DNA of 64,000 nt, from positions 358,487 to 422,486 of the forward strand of contig JAFEFN010000014.1 of NCBI GenBank assembly GCA_018240525.1, given 5' to 3'. Of this stretch, positions 8,884 to 16,694 are shown piece by piece. Source of the DNA: Pseudomonadota bacterium (GTDB taxonomy: Bacteria > Pseudomonadota > Gammaproteobacteria > Steroidobacterales > Steroidobacteraceae). Position numbers and translations under genes: made by a program. Positions within the stretch are counted from its first letter, which is position 1; each line of letters begins with the position of its first letter. A model generated the notes under the pieces. It saw only the letters and a list, made by a program, of their open reading frames with translations. It had not been told where the DNA came from and made no database searches.

Positions 8884-9437
8884 GAGCCACGCGGGCTGGT
8901 CAGTCGGCGCTGCTGCTCCTGGATGTAGTCGAAGTTCTCGTTCGCGAGCAGCTCGACTATGCCGTCATTGGAGCGTTCGCGCTGTCAATCTATGGCGCAG
9001 TTCGTGCATCGACCGATGTGGATGCCCTGTTACAAGTACCCTTCGACCGACTGAAGGATTTGCAGGCCGCCATTCGGGCGTTAGGCCTCAAGACTTCCCT
9101 GCATCAGGGGGAAGCAGAAGACCCGGTTCGCGGGCTCCTCGTCATCAACGACGCCTTCGGCAACCAGGTCGATCTTTTGGGTGGCTTGCAGGGACTGGAC
9201 CCCGAAATCTTTTCCCGAACGATAGGCGTACCGTTTGCCGACCAGGTCTTGAGGCTTGCAGGTCGAGAAGACTTCATCGCGATGAAGTGCTTCGCCGGTG
9301 GACCGCAAGACCTGCTGGATGCGCGCTCAGCTTACGATGGCGCCCAGGGTCCCATAGACCTGGATCTTCTCCGCACTGTCACGCGGCGATTTGGTCGCGA
9401 TGCCGCGGATCGATTGGAGTCGATTCTCGGCACCTGA
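8880..9437 (+). CDS. Minimal nucleotidyltransferase-fold protein, putative toxin
   Basis: This 185-residue protein carries a DNA polymerase-beta-like nucleotidyltransferase motif at about 31-51: GAFALSIYGAVRASTDVDALL, whose DVD supplies the two metal-binding acids. The usual GS of the motif is GA here. It resembles the core of AbiEii/DUF6036-type proteins but lacks the long C-terminal extension of AbiEii (about 300 residues). The start is GTG at 8880, overlapping the XRE stop. As the second gene of a coupled pair it is probably a toxin that modifies RNA or protein with nucleotides. Toxicity is inferred from family and arrangement only. Confidence 0.75.
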   Translation: MRATRAGQSALLLLDVVEVLVREQLDYAVIGAFALSIYGAVRASTDVDALLQVPFDRLKDLQAAIRALGLKTSLHQGEAEDPVRGLLVINDAFGNQVDLLGGLQGLDPEIFSRTIGVPFADQVLRLAGREDFIAMKCFAGGPQDLLDARSAYDGAQGPIDLDLLRTVTRRFGRDAADRLESILGT

Positions 9438-9462
9438 CCTTGGGCCCATCCAGGCGTACATG

Positions 9463-9493
9463 GGTCGCCCGGCATGCCATCCGCCGGGCGACC
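9463..9493. terminator. Strong hairpin between convergent genes
   Basis: GGTCGCCCGGC (9463-9473) pairs perfectly with GCCGGGCGACC (9483-9493) across a 9-nt loop. It lies between the ends of the putative toxin gene (plus) and the TonB receptor gene (minus), so it could stop transcription in both directions. There is no T-run. Confidence 0.55.
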
Positions 9494-9522
9494 GCTCGCG
9501 GTACGTTCTGGTGCGACTCGCG

Positions 9523-11862
9523 CTAGAAGGTGTAAGTCGCTTCGAGCGCCACCACCCGCAGCCGCTCGATCTCGGCCAGCTCGTCGTTGGTGAAGCCACG
9601 CGTTGCCCCGAACGAGGCGATTGCCTGGTTGGTCAGGTTGCGGCCCAGCAGCGCTAGGCGCCAGTTGCGACCGACCACTGCCAGGGACGCATCCAATCGC
9701 GTGTACGCATCCTGCCTCAGGTAGGGGTTGTTGGTCTGCTCAAGCTGATAGCCCGCAGAGTGATTCACGTCCACGGTCACCTGCGCGTTCCAGTTGCTCG
9801 TCAGCGGCTCGGTCAGCACACCGCCCAGCCCGAACGTCGTCAATGGCGCCCTGGGCAGCGGCTTGCCCGACATGTTCTGCGTATTCGTCACCGGGTCGCA
9901 GCCCTCGGCGGCAGTCTGCAGGGTGTAGCAGGACGTGTTGTAGTTCTCGAAGGTTGCCTTGTTGTAGGTGGCGCTGCCGTGAAGGGTAAGCTCCTTACTC
10001 GCGTGCCACTGGGCGCCGAACTCCGCACCCCTGGTCTTGGCCTCACCGGCATTGCCGACGATGAACGATGCGGTCGCCGGCACGTACAGGTTCACCTGCA
10101 GGTTCGTGTACTTGTAGTCATAGCCGATGAGATCCAGGCTGAGGCGCCGGTCGAAGAGCTGCTTCTTCACGCCCACCTCGAAGCCCTTGACCTTCTCGCT
10201 GTCGAACAAGAAGTCCTCCAGGGTGAGTCCCGCCTGTGGCGTGGCGCCCAGGGAGAAGCCGCCGGGAAGATACCCGGTCCGGTACGAGGCAAAGACGTTC
10301 AGGGTCTCGTCTGGCTTCCACTCGAGCGTCACCTGCGGCGAGGTATTCGTGTCGTGGAAGTGGTTGCTGTAATTCGTTCCTTCGGGCAGCCAGAACGGGA
10401 AGCCGAATACGGTCTCGAAGTTCTGGTTTACGAAGGTGACCAGATAGTCCGCGTCTTTCGTTATGTCCGTGAAGCGCGCGCCTCCGGACAGCGACCACTG
10501 CGGTGTGATCTGCCACATGAGCTCGGCGAAGCCCGAGAATGTCTTCGCCGTCTGCGTGGAATCGTGCGCCTGACTGCTGGCATTCCCGTTCCTGGGATCG
10601 GGGATCAGCAGCAGAATGGCCGAGCTGTTGGGGGCCTTGTAGTAGCTGTGGTCGTAGTTCACACCCACCATGACGTTCAAGGGCCCCTGGAAGTTGCTGA
10701 GCGCGCGCAACTCCTCCGACCACGCGGTATTCCTCTCGGCCTCCGCGGCGGTGATCGTCCCCTGGCTTGCGATGTAGCTGGTCTCCTCGTCCAGGCTGTA
10801 CTTGTTCGAACCCGTCACCGAGGTGATGTTCCACCCGCCCACCTTCCAGTCCACCTTGAGTGAACTGAGGTAGGCATTCAGGCTGGTGCCCGGCTTGGGC
10901 CCATAGCCGAGGATCTCGGGCGCCTGGTAGACCGTGATCTTGTTACCGAGCTGGCAGGTGCTGACGGGCGCATAGGGTGCACCATAGACTGGCTGCAGAT
11001 CCCCCATCACACCCGTGATCTCAGTGCCAAACGGCGAGGGGCCGCGGCAGTTGTACAGCTCCGCGCGGTCCGCGGGGCCGTCGTTGAGCATGTGCTCGTA
11101 CTGGATCTTCCAGAGCGCCGTCAGGTTCTCCGTCGGGTTCCAGTCCATTGTCAGCCGCGCGTCGTACTGCTGCTCGGCGGCGAAGTGATCGGTGCCGATG
11201 ACGGGCGCAAGATTCTTAAGCCAGCCCTCGGAGTCGGATGCCCGTACCGCGAGCCGCACGCCGAGGGTATTGCTGACCGGGCCGGAAATGTAGGCCTCTC
11301 CGTACTTTTCGAGCGCCTCAAATTCGTACCCGACCTTGCCCTGCGCCTCGAACTGCTGCGTCGGGCTCGCAGTGGTGAGAACCAGCGCTCCCGCCACGGT
11401 GCTCTTGCCGAAGTACAGGGCCTGCGGACCCTTCAGCACCTCCACCTGCGCGAGGTCGAAAAATCCCATCTGTGTCCAGCGACTGCGGTCGTAGAACACC
11501 CCGTCGATGATGATGCCGACGGACTGGTCGAAGCCGGCGTTGGTTGAGTCCGAGCTCACCCCGCGGATGGATAGGGTGGGGGACACCGCGTTCTTGCTGA
11601 TCAGGACACCGCCACCGGCAAGGTTGGCCATGTCCTCCATCTGCTCGATGCCGTAGGTGGAAAGCTGCTTGCCGCTGAGGGCCGTGATCGCAACCGGAGC
11701 GTCCTGCAACGATTCGGCGCGCTTTCTCGCGGTGACGACGACTTCTTGCAGGTCGCCGGAGGAATCCGCAGCCCACGAGCGGGTGGGAGCACCAAACGCC
11801 ATCGGAACAAGCATGAACACGCTAGCGGCGCGCCAGCCGAGCGACCGAGGATATATAGACAC
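9523..11862 (-). CDS. TonB-dependent outer-membrane receptor
   Basis: This 779-residue receptor has a signal peptide (about 1-31, ending SWA) and no STN domain, so it transports but does not signal through a FecR. The plug begins at LQEVVVTARKRAESLQDAPVA and contains IRGVSSDS and VEVLKGPQALYFGKSTVAG; the barrel runs to a C-terminal Phe (LEATYTF). The start is GTG at 11862; the family normally has a signal peptide beginning just here. A KstR-like operator (11999-12012) overlaps its probable promoter. It is divergent from the monooxygenase gene, so it is the likely uptake route for the substrate of region 3, perhaps a steroid or terpenoid. Confidence 0.93.
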   Translation of the reverse strand: MSIYPRSLGWRAASVFMLVPMAFGAPTRSWAADSSGDLQEVVVTARKRAESLQDAPVAITALSGKQLSTYGIEQMEDMANLAGGGVLISKNAVSPTLSIRGVSSDSTNAGFDQSVGIIIDGVFYDRSRWTQMGFFDLAQVEVLKGPQALYFGKSTVAGALVLTTASPTQQFEAQGKVGYEFEALEKYGEAYISGPVSNTLGVRLAVRASDSEGWLKNLAPVIGTDHFAAEQQYDARLTMDWNPTENLTALWKIQYEHMLNDGPADRAELYNCRGPSPFGTEITGVMGDLQPVYGAPYAPVSTCQLGNKITVYQAPEILGYGPKPGTSLNAYLSSLKVDWKVGGWNITSVTGSNKYSLDEETSYIASQGTITAAEAERNTAWSEELRALSNFQGPLNVMVGVNYDHSYYKAPNSSAILLLIPDPRNGNASSQAHDSTQTAKTFSGFAELMWQITPQWSLSGGARFTDITKDADYLVTFVNQNFETVFGFPFWLPEGTNYSNHFHDTNTSPQVTLEWKPDETLNVFASYRTGYLPGGFSLGATPQAGLTLEDFLFDSEKVKGFEVGVKKQLFDRRLSLDLIGYDYKYTNLQVNLYVPATASFIVGNAGEAKTRGAEFGAQWHASKELTLHGSATYNKATFENYNTSCYTLQTAAEGCDPVTNTQNMSGKPLPRAPLTTFGLGGVLTEPLTSNWNAQVTVDVNHSAGYQLEQTNNPYLRQDAYTRLDASLAVVGRNWRLALLGRNLTNQAIASFGATRGFTNDELAEIERLRVVALEATYTF

Positions 11863-11998
11863 AACGACCCCCTAGAGCACGAAGACTTCAACTCTGCTGC
11901 AGTGGCGGCTCGATGCGCCCTCCGCTGCAGCCTGCCCCCTGGCGACCTGCGGTCCTACAACGGTGACCGGGCACGCCTTTAGCCTCCGGAGACTAAAT

Positions 11999-12012
11999 TA
12001 GCACGCGTTCCA
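11999..12012. promoter_or_regulatory. KstR-like operator A (TonB receptor promoter)
   Basis: TAGCACGCGTTCCA fits TNNAACNNGTTNNA with one mismatch. It is embedded in AAATTAGCACGCGTT, nearly identical to operators B and D. On the minus strand GCTAAT could be the -10 with a TTG 18 bp upstream, so binding would block RNA polymerase. It lies 137 bp before the receptor start codon. Confidence 0.6.
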
Positions 12013-12131
12013 CTTCTCAACAAGCGATCCCAAACCCTTCGTCAGGTCGGCACGCTCACTTCAGGCGTTGCGGAGTCCATATCCTCCCCGGCAGGCCGCA
12101 AAGGCCCGGGCTACCGGTAGCTCGGCCGCCT

Positions 12132-12145
12132 TGGAACATGTTACA
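12132..12145. promoter_or_regulatory. KstR-like operator E (monooxygenase promoter)
   Basis: TGGAACATGTTACA is a perfect match to the KstR consensus TNNAACNNGTTNNA, and six of seven half-site positions are symmetric. It lies 113 bp upstream of the monooxygenase start codon. Confidence 0.65.
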
Positions 12146-12257
12146 AATGAGGGGACATTCCCGCGCAGGACCGCGCGGGGATTATTCCGAGAGGGCCGGA
12201 GAAACTACGGGCCGGACCTTGCAGTACCCGGTGCATTGCCATGACAGGTAGCCCGCC

Positions 12258-13961
12258 ATGAACAACCATTCGCCTGGCGACAGCCTTGCCGAGCCCTCCC
12301 CCGCCATGCTCGATGTGGTCGTCATCGGCGCTGGATTCGCCGGCCTGTACTCGATCCACAAGCTCACTCGTGCCGGGTTGCGCGTGGCCGGGTACGAAAA
12401 GGGGGGTGACGTCGGCGGCGTCTGGTACTGGAACCGGTATCCGGGGGCCCGCTGCGACTGCGAGAGCCACGTCTACTCGTATGGGTTCTCGGACGAGCTG
12501 CAGCAGGAATGGAACTGGACGCTGCGGTACTCCGAGCAGCCCGAGATCCTCCAATACCTCGGGCACGTGGCCGATCGGTTCGACCTGCGCCGGCACATTC
12601 GCTTCAACACCACCGTCCTGGCCGCGATATTCCTGGAAAGCGAGAATTGCTGGCAGATAGAGACCAGTGACGGCGACCGCGTTTTTTCGCGGTTCATCGT
12701 GGCCGCGGCCGGGGGCATCTCGGCAGTTCAGCGGCCGACGTTTCCCGGTTTCGAGCGCTTCGCGGGCCGCTCGTACTACACCGCCCAGTGGCCGCACGAG
12801 GGCGCAGACCTGGCCGGAAAGCGCGTCGGCATCATCGGCACCGGTGCCTCGGGGGTGCAGTGTGTGTCTACCCTCGCCCCGCAGGTACAGCACCTCACGG
12901 TGTTCCAGAGAACCGCGAACTGGGTCTTCCCGGTGTGGAATGGCCCGACCGATCCTGCCGTCGATCGGCGCGTCAAGGCCGAATACCCCCATCTGCGGCG
13001 CGCCAGCCTGGACACCGCGGGAGGGTTCCCTTTCGATCTGGTCGAGGGTTCGGCGCTGAGCGTCTCGGCAGAGGAGCGCGCGGCCATCTACCAGCGTGCC
13101 TGGAAACTCGGCGGCGTGATGTTCATGAGCCGCTCCTTCAACGATCTTCTCGTCAACCGGGAGGCCAATGAGACCGCGGCGGAGTTCGTGCGCGCTTACA
13201 TCCGGGGCACGGTCAAGGACCCGGCGGTTGCCGAAACCCTCATTCCCGTCGATCACCCCATCGGCACCAAGCGCCCACCGATGGACGACAAGTATTACGA
13301 GACGTTCAACCGTGACAACGTCACCCTGGTGGATCTGCGAAAGTCCCCCCTCATCGAGTTCGTGCCGGAAGGGATTCGGACCAGCGCAGGAGTCCACGAG
13401 TTGGACGTGGTCATCTTCGCCACGGGCTTTGACACCATCACGGGTGCCTTGACGCGCATCGACATCCGGGGCCGGGAGGGCCGGTCGCTGGCCGCCAAGT
13501 GGTCGACGGGTGCGCAGACCTACCTGGGTCTGGCCATGGCGGGATTCCCCAATCTTTTCACCATCACCGGCCCCCTCAGTCCTTCCGTACTGGCAAACAT
13601 GCCAACGGCCATCGAGCAGCACGTCGACTGGATCACCGACTGCCTGCTGTTCATGCGGGAGCACGGCTACGGCGTCGTGGAACCGACCGCGGCCGCCGAA
13701 GAGGAATGGACGCGCCACTCAATGGAGGTGGCAGCGGGCAGCCTGTTCCCCTTGGCCAATTCCTGGTATCTGGGCTGCAATGTCCCCGGCAAGCCGCGCG
13801 TGTTTGGTGTCTACGTGGGCGGCTTCGGCCACTACCGGCGCAAATGCGACCAGGTGGCGAGCGCCGGCTACGAGGGCTTTCTCTTCGATGGTGCTGCCCA
13901 TGGCGCGCCCACGGCCGCTCGCGCCGGGACCCCATCGCAGGCGCACGCCAGCCACGCCTGA
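12258..13961 (+). CDS. Baeyer-Villiger-type flavin monooxygenase
   Basis: This 567-residue class B flavoprotein monooxygenase is expected to insert oxygen next to a ketone using FAD, NADPH and O2. The FAD Rossmann motif is GAGFAG at 24-29. The second type I signature, GGVWYWNRYPGARCD, is intact, as is the NADPH motif IIGTGASGVQ near 195. The classic fingerprint FxGxxxHxxxWP reads FAGRSYYTAQWP at 168-179: the histidine is tyrosine (Tyr174). The late ATGFD motif is present. It is followed 38 bp later by an SDR gene, probably the same operon, which could supply the ketone from an alcohol. The substrate is unknown; steroid ketones are an attractive guess from context. Confidence 0.88.
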   Translation: MNNHSPGDSLAEPSPAMLDVVVIGAGFAGLYSIHKLTRAGLRVAGYEKGGDVGGVWYWNRYPGARCDCESHVYSYGFSDELQQEWNWTLRYSEQPEILQYLGHVADRFDLRRHIRFNTTVLAAIFLESENCWQIETSDGDRVFSRFIVAAAGGISAVQRPTFPGFERFAGRSYYTAQWPHEGADLAGKRVGIIGTGASGVQCVSTLAPQVQHLTVFQRTANWVFPVWNGPTDPAVDRRVKAEYPHLRRASLDTAGGFPFDLVEGSALSVSAEERAAIYQRAWKLGGVMFMSRSFNDLLVNREANETAAEFVRAYIRGTVKDPAVAETLIPVDHPIGTKRPPMDDKYYETFNRDNVTLVDLRKSPLIEFVPEGIRTSAGVHELDVVIFATGFDTITGALTRIDIRGREGRSLAAKWSTGAQTYLGLAMAGFPNLFTITGPLSPSVLANMPTAIEQHVDWITDCLLFMREHGYGVVEPTAAAEEEWTRHSMEVAAGSLFPLANSWYLGCNVPGKPRVFGVYVGGFGHYRRKCDQVASAGYEGFLFDGAAHGAPTAARAGTPSQAHASHA

Positions 13962-13999
13962 GCAGTTCTGCAGCAGTTACGGACGCGGGAGTCGAAGGC

Positions 14000-14728
14000 A
14001 TGAAGCTCACAGGAAAGGTCGCAGTCGTCACCGGCGGCAGTTCCGGGCTGGCGCTGGCCTCGGCCAGGCGCTTCATCGCCGAGGGCGCTTTCGTCTACAT
14101 CACGGGTCGCCGCGCCGAGGTCCTGGAGAAGGCGGCCAAGGAACTGGGCGCGCAGGCGCGACCCGTTCAGGGTGACGTCTCCAGGATGGACGATCTGGAC
14201 CGGCTTTACAGCGTGGTGCAGCAGGAACGCGGGTCGATCGATGTGCTCTTCGCAAGCGCCGGCGCCGGGGCATGGCAACCGATGGGTACCATCAGCGAAG
14301 ACCAGGTCGATATCACCCTGAATGTGAATCTCAAAGGCACGATCTTCACCGTGCAGAAAGCCCTGCCGCTTCTGAACCCCGGGGCGTCGGTCATTCTGAC
14401 GGGATCGGCGGTGGCGCACCGGGCCTTTCCCGGCCTGAGCGTCTACGGTGCCACCAAGGCGGCGCTGCGTTCGCTGGTCCGATACTGGATCGTCGAGCTC
14501 AAGGACCGCCAGATCCGCTTCAACGTTCTCAGTCCAGGCTCCATCGATACCGCTGCCCTGGCTTCCCTGTCGGAGGAGATGAGGAACCACCTGAAGGCCA
14601 TCGCCCCCATGGGCCGTCTGGGCGAGCCCGATGAGATCGCGACGGCGGCGGTTTTCCTTGCGTCGGACGACTCGAAGTACGTGACCGGCACGGAACTGTT
14701 TGTCGACGGCGGCTACGGCCAGATCTGA
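14000..14728 (+). CDS. Short-chain dehydrogenase/reductase
   Basis: This 242-residue classical SDR has the cofactor motif TGGSSGLA at the N terminus, the active-site serine in LTGSAVA and catalytic YGATK. The C-terminal end is TGTELFVDGGYGQI. The usual NNAG is ASAGAG. ATG at 14000 was chosen because it begins exactly at the beta-1 strand (MKLTGKVAVVTGG); the reading frame is open much further upstream but overlaps the monooxygenase. It probably interconverts an alcohol and ketone in the same pathway as the upstream monooxygenase. Confidence 0.9.
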   Translation: MKLTGKVAVVTGGSSGLALASARRFIAEGAFVYITGRRAEVLEKAAKELGAQARPVQGDVSRMDDLDRLYSVVQQERGSIDVLFASAGAGAWQPMGTISEDQVDITLNVNLKGTIFTVQKALPLLNPGASVILTGSAVAHRAFPGLSVYGATKAALRSLVRYWIVELKDRQIRFNVLSPGSIDTAALASLSEEMRNHLKAIAPMGRLGEPDEIATAAVFLASDDSKYVTGTELFVDGGYGQI

Positions 14729-14820
14729 AGCACCGCAGAAGGCCGACCCTCGTGACAGACATCCGACGGCAAGCGCGCGCACAGCATGTGCCTCACTGTG
14801 GCCGGCCCCACTGACGGATC

Positions 14821-15537
14821 GTGGTGCACAGATGCGTTATGCTCGACAGTAATAAAAGCTCCAAAAAGGTCGCTGCCCCGATGAAAAGGGTGTCTAAAGC
14901 ACGCAAGCGTCGCCAGAGTCCGCGCATCCTGGACCGGCGTGCGCGCATCATCCAACGGACGCGCGAACTGGTGGCGGCACGCGGAATCGAAGCACTGACG
15001 ATCCGCGACCTGGCCGCAGACTGTGGAGTGGCGGTGGCTACCCTGTACAACCAGTTCGGCAGCCGTGAGGGGGTCATCGGCGCCGCCCTGGAAGCGGACT
15101 TCCGCGGACGCTTCGAGCCTCTGGCACTGCGCACGCGAAACCTGTCACCCGCGCTGAAGCTGCAGGAACGCATCACGCTTGCCACGCGGGCGATGTTCAC
15201 CGACCTGCGCGAGTACACCAAGTCGGTGATGTTCTTCTACTTCCACCACACCGCCACACCCGAGCTGCGCTCGGCGATCCACGACTACGCCGCCTCGGAT
15301 TTCACCCACATCGTCGAGGAGATCCGCCGCCAGGGGGACCTGCAGCCCTGGGTCGACCCGGTATCCTTCGCCGACGACATCATCACCCAGAACTACTCGC
15401 TGGTGATGAAGTGGGCCCAGGGCTACATCAAGGACCGCGAGCTGGAAGCCCGCATGATCCACGCCATCGGCGCAAGCTTCATCGGGATCACGCGCGGCAA
15501 GACCCGGTCGGAATTCGAACGCCTGCTGAGCGCGTAG
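14821..15537 (+). CDS. TetR-family transcriptional regulator, candidate KstR-like repressor of this region
   Basis: This regulator has up to 238 residues. The TetR helix-turn-helix lies at about 40-87 (RIIQRTRELVAARGIEALTI, then CGVAVATLYNQFGSREGVI), and the remainder is an all-helical ligand-binding and dimer domain. GTG at 14821 gives the longest form; ATG at 14839 and ATG at 14881 are alternatives, and the last gives the usual N terminus length. It is the only TetR gene in the metabolic region. KstR, which controls cholesterol catabolism in actinobacteria, is also a TetR protein and binds TNNAACNNGTTNNA, the motif found at five promoters here. No such site lies in front of this gene itself. 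It is convergent with the kinase-like gene downstream. Confidence 0.9.
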   Translation: MVHRCVMLDSNKSSKKVAAPMKRVSKARKRRQSPRILDRRARIIQRTRELVAARGIEALTIRDLAADCGVAVATLYNQFGSREGVIGAALEADFRGRFEPLALRTRNLSPALKLQERITLATRAMFTDLREYTKSVMFFYFHHTATPELRSAIHDYAASDFTHIVEEIRRQGDLQPWVDPVSFADDIITQNYSLVMKWAQGYIKDRELEARMIHAIGASFIGITRGKTRSEFERLLSA

Positions 15538-15560
15538 CGTTCCGTCCCAAGCGGCAAGGG

Positions 15561-16694
15561 TCAGACCGGGACGCGGCCCGTCGCCAGGAGCTCGCGCAGG
15601 ATGCGCAGCGGCGGGTTCTCCCCGACGAGGCTGGCCGGAATCTTCCCCTGGGCGTGCAGGCGCTGGAACACCCGCGTGGTCGCCAGGGAGGTATAAGTGA
15701 TCGCCATGTGCAGCAGGTACTCGGCTGAAGGAACCCGGCGGCCGGTCCGGGCCTCGTAGTAGGCAACGGTCTCGGAGAGGCCCATAAAGCCAGGAAGGCG
15801 CGGCGCCCCTTCCGCAAACCCCTGGGCCATCGCGTAATCCATCATCACGTAGAAGGCGACGTCGAACGCGGGAATCCCGAAGTGCGCGAACTCGAAGTCG
15901 AGCAGCCCGCAAGGCGCAAGCTCCGAGAACAGCATGTTGCGCAGACTGGCGTCCCCCCAGACGAAGCCCTCGGCGAAAGCCGCGGTCGGTCGCTCACGCT
16001 CCAGATAGCCCACGGCGGTCTCAAGCTCAGGGTAGTGGCCGTTCTGCGCCACCAGTTCCAGGTAGCGGCGCCAGTAGCCGAGCATCCGTGCGAGCGCATT
16101 CTCTCCGGGTACGGCCAGTTGCAGTGCGGGCTGCAGCTCCGGCGGGACCACGATGGCGTGCAGCTCCGCGATGGCATCGATGCCCTGCTGCCAGAGCCGT
16201 TCGCGCGCAGGCGTGGACAGCTCGCGGATCCAGCCTTCGCGTACGTACGAGGGCCAGTCCGGCGCGCTCAGGCCGCGCCGCCGCTCCATCAGCAGGAAGG
16301 GAGAACCGATCACCGCCGGATCCGCTTCGAAGGCCAGTGCCCTGGGCACGCGCGCCGAGCCGGTGCCGGCGAGCTGCATCGCCCGGAACTGCTGCCCGAG
16401 ATCGGTCACCGGATACACCGGGTATGCAGGCGCGAGGCGCATGACGGCCTCCTCGACCGTCGCACCCCCGAAGCGGGTCCCTTCGAGACGCAGGAAGAAA
16501 AGCTCGCTCGAGGCGCCGCTGGAGGCGGGTACCTGGATGTCGAGGAGCTTCCCGCCGCCCCCGTGATCGCGCAGCCAGGTCGTGAGGCCGGCGGCCAGCC
16601 GGGCAGCGTCGCGGCCGCTGCCGGTCGCGAGGGTCGACTGGACTACCCGCTTCGAAGTGGCAGCCAGGGCCGGGCTGATGGCCGGCGCGGTCAT
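15561..16694 (-). CDS. APH-fold phosphotransferase family protein
   Basis: This 377-residue protein has the aminoglycoside-phosphotransferase/choline-kinase fold. The catalytic loop reads FVWGDASLRNMLF and the metal-binding motif LLDFEFAHFG. Trp replaces the first His of the Brenner HGD motif, as in many ACAD10-like members. ATG at 16694 overlaps the stop of the preceding flavoprotein gene (ATGA), so it is the third gene of the operon starting at 19733. Its substrate is not known; relatives often occur in lipid and steroid degradation clusters, and a second copy lies at 27234-28742. Antibiotic resistance is unlikely. Confidence 0.85.
   Translation of the reverse strand: MTAPAISPALAATSKRVVQSTLATGSGRDAARLAAGLTTWLRDHGGGGKLLDIQVPASSGASSELFFLRLEGTRFGGATVEEAVMRLAPAYPVYPVTDLGQQFRAMQLAGTGSARVPRALAFEADPAVIGSPFLLMERRRGLSAPDWPSYVREGWIRELSTPARERLWQQGIDAIAELHAIVVPPELQPALQLAVPGENALARMLGYWRRYLELVAQNGHYPELETAVGYLERERPTAAFAEGFVWGDASLRNMLFSELAPCGLLDFEFAHFGIPAFDVAFYVMMDYAMAQGFAEGAPRLPGFMGLSETVAYYEARTGRRVPSAEYLLHMAITYTSLATTRVFQRLHAQGKIPASLVGENPPLRILRELLATGRVPV

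Larger units (their letters stand above)
11863..12257. other. 395-bp divergent promoter region with two KstR-like operators
   Basis: This region separates the TonB receptor (minus) from the monooxygenase (plus). It contains one KstR-like palindrome on the receptor side (11999-12012) and one on the monooxygenase side (12132-12145), with no coding frame worth calling. The remainder shows no clear structure. Confidence 0.6.
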
